Below are positions 6,663 through 9,877 of a DNA stretch of 9,877 nucleotides, piece after piece; positions within the stretch are counted from its first letter, which is position 1, and the number at the start of each line of letters is the position of its first letter. The notes under the pieces are model-generated. The model made no database searches and was not told where the DNA came from. It saw only the letters and a program-made list of their open reading frames with translations. The stretch is from the NCBI GenBank assembly GCA_017882025.1, contig JADGQG010000063.1, positions 1-9,877 on the forward strand, read 5' to 3'. The DNA comes from Chloroflexota bacterium. GTDB lineage: Bacteria > Chloroflexota > Limnocylindria > Limnocylindrales > CSP1-4. The translations under genes were made by a program, and so were the position numbers.

Positions 6663-7124
6663 GTGAACCAGGAGCATCAGGCCACCCAGGCGCTGGAGGC
6701 GGCGGCCCAACGGCGGCGCGAGCTGCGAGACGCCCTCGTGGCGCTCGAACACGCGATCTCGTCGCCCAGCCAGGACGCCGAAACATGGCGAGAGGGTGTG
6801 GCGGCGCAACTCGCCGCGCTGGGTGACGCGTTCGCCGAGCACGTGGCGGAGACGGAAGGCGCCGGCGGTCTCTACGATGAGATGGAGGAGATCGCGCCCC
6901 ACGTGCACGGCAAGGCGCGCCGGCTCCGCGAAGAACACCCGCCGCTGACGCAGGCCATCGTGGACGCGGCGGCGCAGTTCGCCGGGCCGTTCACGGAAGG
7001 GACCGACCTCGACGCGGTGCGCGACGACATGCAGCGGCTGATGGGCCGAGTCGTCCGCCATCGCTCGCACGGCGCGGACCTCGTCTGGGCAGCCTACGAG
7101 CTGGACATCGGCGGCGCCGGCTGA
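6663..7124 (+). CDS. Hemerythrin (HHE)-like domain protein
   Basis: Predicted four-helix-bundle protein of 153 aa that may bind a diiron centre; relatives sense or carry O2 or repair iron-nitrosyl damage, but the role here is unknown. Candidate metal ligands follow the HHE spacing: His30, His60 and Glu64 (FAEHVAETEG), His92 (REEHPPL), and His133 or His136 (VVRHRSHGADLV). The C-terminus AAYELDIGG is typical of small bacterial members. I chose GTG 6663 over the in-frame ATG at 6630 because GGAGGG (6651-6656) sits 6 nt upstream of it and the extra 11 residues from 6630 would overlap that site. TACCAT at 6622-6627 is a possible -10, giving a short leader. The homocysteine methyltransferase gene starts at the base after its stop. 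The hemerythrin assignment rests on ligand pattern, not on strong overall similarity. Confidence 0.65.
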   Translation: MNQEHQATQALEAAAQRRRELRDALVALEHAISSPSQDAETWREGVAAQLAALGDAFAEHVAETEGAGGLYDEMEEIAPHVHGKARRLREEHPPLTQAIVDAAAQFAGPFTEGTDLDAVRDDMQRLMGRVVRHRSHGADLVWAAYELDIGGAG

Positions 7125-8171
7125 ATGGACCACACCCGGGCCGGCGAGGGCCCGCCCGAGACCGACCCGTCCGCCCACGACCCGCTTGCGCCGCTCTTCG
7201 CGCGCCACGGTGCCGTCGTGCTCGATGGCGGCCTCGCGACGCAGCTCGAGGCCCAGGGGAATAGCCTGGCCGATCCACTGTGGTCGGCTCGGCTGCTGCT
7301 GGAGAACCCGGGCGAGATCGTGCGCGCCCATCTCGCCTTCTACCGGGCTGGCGCCGCGATCGCGACGACGGCGAGCTACCAGGCCACGTTCGAGGGCTTC
7401 GCGGCTCGCGGGATCGACCACGCGGCCGCGATCGGACTCTTGCAGCGGAGCGTCGCGCTCGCGTCGGAGGCGCGGGCGGCCTGGCGCGCCCAGCGCGCAC
7501 CCGACGACGTGGGCCGGTTGTTCGTGGCCGCCTCGATCGGACCCTACGGCGCGTTCCTCGCCAACGGCGCGGAGTTCACCGGCCGTTACGGCCGGAGCGT
7601 TGCCGAGCTCCGGGCCTTCCACCGCGAGCGGCTCGAGGTCCTCGTCGCGACGGAAGCCGACCTGCTCGCCTGCGAGACCATCCCGGAGCTCGAGGAAGGG
7701 ATCGCGCTCGTCGAGTTGCTCGAGGCGACGCCCGGCGCGCGGGGCTGGCTCAGCTTCTCGTGCGCCGATGGCGCGCGCCTGCGGAGTGGCGCGGCCGTGG
7801 AGGAGGCGTTCGCGCTGGCCGAGCGGTCGTCGCGCGTGCTGGCCGTCGGCGTCAACTGCACCGCGCCGGAGCACGTCGACGAGCTGCTCGCCCGCGCCCG
7901 GAGCGCAACGTCCAAGCCGCTGATCGTCTACCCGAACAGCGGCGAGGGCTGGGACGCGGTCGCCAGGCGCTGGATCGGGGGCGGCGGCCCGACTGTCGAC
8001 GGGACCACCGCACGCCGGTGGATCGAGGCGGGCGCCACGATCGTGGGTGGCTGCTGCCGCGTCTCGCCGGGTCAGATCGAGGCGGTGGCGGGGGCGGTCA
8101 CCCAGCTGGCACGCAGAACCGGGAGCGCTGGGATCGACGGCGCCTGGCCGCGCAGGAGGATAGACGCATGA
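7125..8171 (+). CDS. mmuM: Homocysteine S-methyltransferase
   Basis: Zinc-dependent methyltransferase that moves a methyl group to homocysteine to make methionine, probably from S-methylmethionine or S-adenosylmethionine; cytoplasmic, 348 aa. The first barrel strand is VVLDGGLATQLE (residues 31-42), followed by TTASYQATFEGF (81-92), ASIGPYGAFLANGAEF (136-151) and the ACETIPE loop (182-188). The three zinc cysteines are Cys245 (GVNCTAPEH) and Cys310-Cys311 (GGCCRVSP). The length exceeds E. coli MmuM (310 aa) through about 20 extra N-terminal residues and a C-terminal tail after residue 330. ATG 7125 directly follows the upstream TGA and has no clear Shine-Dalgarno, which suggests translational coupling; a later start is possible. 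Other members of this family use betaine or selenocysteine-related substrates, so donor specificity is not settled. Confidence 0.88.
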   Translation: MDHTRAGEGPPETDPSAHDPLAPLFARHGAVVLDGGLATQLEAQGNSLADPLWSARLLLENPGEIVRAHLAFYRAGAAIATTASYQATFEGFAARGIDHAAAIGLLQRSVALASEARAAWRAQRAPDDVGRLFVAASIGPYGAFLANGAEFTGRYGRSVAELRAFHRERLEVLVATEADLLACETIPELEEGIALVELLEATPGARGWLSFSCADGARLRSGAAVEEAFALAERSSRVLAVGVNCTAPEHVDELLARARSATSKPLIVYPNSGEGWDAVARRWIGGGGPTVDGTTARRWIEAGATIVGGCCRVSPGQIEAVAGAVTQLARRTGSAGIDGAWPRRRIDA

Positions 8172-9412
8172 CGGACGCACCGGGAACAGCGGGCCGGTAT
8201 CCCATCCGGACGGCGACGGCTGAGACGATGGAGTGGTTCGCGGCACCGCTCAACCTCGCGTTCGCGGAGATGCCCGACCCAGGCGATGAGGAGCGCCGCG
8301 TCTGGGAGCCGGAGCGGATCATCGCGGCGTTCGACGGCGAACAGCCGGTCGCGACGGCCGGTGCCCTGACGTTTCGCTTGAGCGTGCCCGGCGGGGAGGC
8401 GGCCGCGGCGGGCGTGACCCTGGTCGGGGTCAGTCCCGCCCACCGGCGGCGCGGCATTCTGCGCTCGATGATGCGCCACCAGCTCGACGACGTCCGCGGG
8501 CGGGGCGAGTCGCTCGCGATCCTGTGGGCCTCGGAGGGCGCCATCTACCAGCGCTTCGGGTACGGCCTCGCCACGCTCAACGGCAGCTTCGAGATCGCGC
8601 GCGACCGAGCCGTCTTCGCGCGGCCGGCTCCACCCGAGGGGACCGTCCGCCTCGTGGACCGCGACGCCGCCATGGACATCTTCCCGTCGCTCTACGACCG
8701 GGTCCGGGTCCAGACACCCGGGATGGTGGCGCGCAGCGAGACATGGTGGCGCTGGCTGACGCTCCACGACACGGACCAGGCCCGCGGCGCGAACGGCATG
8801 AAGTTCCTCGCCGTCTACGAGGCCGGCGGGGACGTGGAGGGGACGGCGATCTACCGCGTCAAGCCCGACTGGGATGACCGGGGCCCGAATGGCCGGCTGG
8901 TCGCGATGGAGGTCCTCGCGAGCACCCCGCGGGCGACCCGCGACCTCTGGAGCTGGCTCCTCAACGTGGACCTGGTGACGCAGGTTCGGGCCGTTCGAGC
9001 ACCTGTTCCGCATCCGCTCCAGCTGCTTCTCGCGGAGCCGCGGCGGCTGGGGTTCACGGTCGGCGACGCGATCTGGCTCCGCGTCGTGGACGTCCCGGCC
9101 GCGCTGGCGGCACGGACGTACGGGCGCCCGGGCACGCTCGTGCTCGAGGTCCGCGACCCGTTCTGCCCGTGGAACGCCGGTCGTTGGCGCCTCGCCGCGG
9201 GCGAGGATGGGCGAGGAGTCGTCGAGCCAACGACCGCCATGCCGGACGTGACCCTGGATGCGGGCGATCTCGGCGCGACCTACCTCGGCACGTTCCGATT
9301 CTCGGACCTTGCGCGGGTCGGGCGCGTGGTCGAGGGCACCGCGGGGGCGCTCCTCCGCGCCGACGCTCTCTTCGCGGCTGCGCCCGCACCCTGGTGCGGC
9401 ACGATGTTCTGA
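8168..9412 (+). CDS. Eis-like GNAT N-acetyltransferase with C-terminal SCP2-type domain
   Basis: Acetyl-CoA-dependent N-acetyltransferase of the Eis group, 414 aa (mycobacterial Eis is about 400). Eis enzymes acetylate aminoglycosides and other amines; the natural substrate here is unknown. The first GNAT domain holds the acetyl-CoA loop VSPAHRRRGILRSMM (88-102) and YQRFGYG (127-133), whose Tyr132 matches the catalytic Tyr126 of Eis. A second, degenerate GNAT domain lies at about 150-295. A sterol-carrier-like domain runs from about 300 and ends PWCGTMF, so the free C-terminal Phe carboxylate used by Eis as a base is preserved. The start ATG 8168 overlaps the upstream stop as ATGA and has GGAGG at 8155-8159 with an 8-nt spacer. 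It is the last gene of the run that starts at 6663. Calling it a resistance gene would go beyond the sequence. Confidence 0.88.
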   Translation: MTDAPGTAGRYPIRTATAETMEWFAAPLNLAFAEMPDPGDEERRVWEPERIIAAFDGEQPVATAGALTFRLSVPGGEAAAAGVTLVGVSPAHRRRGILRSMMRHQLDDVRGRGESLAILWASEGAIYQRFGYGLATLNGSFEIARDRAVFARPAPPEGTVRLVDRDAAMDIFPSLYDRVRVQTPGMVARSETWWRWLTLHDTDQARGANGMKFLAVYEAGGDVEGTAIYRVKPDWDDRGPNGRLVAMEVLASTPRATRDLWSWLLNVDLVTQVRAVRAPVPHPLQLLLAEPRRLGFTVGDAIWLRVVDVPAALAARTYGRPGTLVLEVRDPFCPWNAGRWRLAAGEDGRGVVEPTTAMPDVTLDAGDLGATYLGTFRFSDLARVGRVVEGTAGALLRADALFAAAPAPWCGTMF

Positions 9413-9457
9413 ACGCCGGCGCGGTCGGCGTTCACCGCGCGACCAGGCGCGCGGACT

Positions 9458-9723
9458 GGCCTGGGAGGTGGGGCGCTCGTCGAGACCCCGATCATGTGGA
9501 CGTTCCCGCGCCTGTCCGCGCGGTTCAGCGCCGAGCGGCTCCTGGTGACGGGTAGCGCGATCTTCGCGGCCCGCAACCTGCTGGCGGCCCTGGCGCCGAG
9601 CGGAGCCGTGCTCGTGGCGATCGCACCGCTGGAGGGGGGCCGCGTTCGGCCTCTTCTTCTCGGCGGGGTGGGGCTCCTGGTTGCGCGTCCGTCCGGCGTG
9701 CCTCCCTGGTGGCGTCGGCCTGA
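9458..9723 (+). pseudogene. Decayed fragment of an MFS transporter
   Basis: Remnant of what looks like the C-terminal half of a 12-helix major facilitator transporter of the LacY-like (MFS_1_like) type. From 9473 one frame reads ALVETPIMWTFPRLSARF, then AERLLVTGSAIFAARNLLAALAP and LVAIAPLEG, a family-typical helix-loop-helix. At the G6 run (9634-9639) the frame moves by +1 to give FGLFF (9645-9659). It then moves back after 9659 to give GGVGLLVAR (9662-9688), and moves again to give RASLVASA (9697-9720) before a TGA at 9721-9723. The pieces assemble in the expected order, so I read them as one broken gene. There is no start codon or N-terminal half: the similarity begins about 45 nt after the acetyltransferase stop. 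A naive ORF at 9494-9868 joins part of this to unrelated 3' sequence. Sequencing error in the G-run could account for one shift but not for the missing first half. Confidence 0.7.
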
Positions 9724-9877
9724 TATGCCGAAGCGCTGGATGCGGCCATGGTGGAGGTTCCCGGCGGTCATCGACCATCATCGCCAAATCGAACCGTCAC
9801 GAGACTTCAGGCACGGACCGCCAGCGCGACCGGTGTTGCCGACGGAGGCCAATGGGTTGGGCGAGTGAGCGAGAGCG
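9724..9877. other. No recognisable gene after the transporter remnant
   Basis: This stretch, especially 9761-9830, looks slightly less GC-rich than the coding regions. No frame gives recognisable protein similarity. An ATG at 9852 has GGAGG close upstream (9844-9848) but only 3 nt of spacing, and just eight full codons remain before the window ends, so a gene start there cannot be judged. Confidence 0.5.

Noticed and set aside
6621..8246. Minus-strand 541-codon reading frame
   Set aside because: Antisense shadow of the hemerythrin-like and homocysteine methyltransferase genes; composition is biased and no domain is recognisable.
8072..9787. Minus-strand 571-codon reading frame
   Set aside because: Antisense shadow of the Eis-like gene and transporter remnant; rich in Arg, His, Pro and Glu with no motif.
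9494..9868. Apparent intact 124-aa protein
   Set aside because: Its first about 50 residues are MFS transporter sequence, but the family continuation jumps to other frames and the last about 50 residues match nothing. It is better read as part of a pseudogene.
9852..9877. Start of a new gene at the right edge
   Set aside because: GGAGG lies only 3 nt before the ATG, and eight codons are too few to judge coding character.

Overview
The window is about 70% GC and densely coded, with every supported gene on the + strand. It holds no taxonomic marker. The GC content, the Eis-type acetyltransferase, the WYL regulator, the hemerythrin-like protein and several promoter-like boxes set directly against start codons suggest an environmental Chloroflexota or Actinomycetota genome. 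That placement is inference only.

Layout: (1) 1-948, the 3' part of a WYL-family transcriptional regulator whose true start lies left of the window. (2) 972-2384, an HD-superfamily phosphohydrolase of the dGTPase/SAMHD1-like (COG1078) type, preceded by CACAAT placed exactly 6 nt before the ATG. (3) 2385-2513, a 129-nt intergenic region with three inverted repeats. (4) 2514-3920 and 3933-4958, cydA and cydB, the two main subunits of a cytochrome bd-type oxygen reductase, with 12 nt between them. No cydC, cydD or cydX is present. (5) 5025-5960, an aldo/keto reductase with a complete catalytic tetrad. (6) 5977-6017, a 15-bp tandem repeat. (7) 6063-6614, an unrecognised protein with one N-terminal membrane helix. 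(8) 6663-9412, a tight three-gene run: hemerythrin-like protein, homocysteine S-methyltransferase (stop and start abut) and Eis-like GNAT acetyltransferase (ATGA overlap). (9) About 9458-9723, a decayed fragment of a major facilitator superfamily transporter, readable only by moving among three frames. The rest, to 9877, shows no recognisable gene.

Functionally this is mostly ordinary housekeeping and respiratory DNA. CydAB would reduce O2 to water at the membrane. The hemerythrin-like protein is a possible O2 or diiron partner but sits in a separate transcription unit. The methyltransferase would make methionine. I see no defence system, CRISPR array, insertion sequence, rRNA or tRNA.

The points most worth a second look are: a CydA that keeps all its heme ligands but has Met and His where the E. 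coli enzyme has the quinol-site Glu257 and Arg391; a repeated box-N6-start arrangement suggesting leaderless transcripts; the dyads in front of cydA; and the transporter pseudogene, whose indels can be placed to within a few bases.
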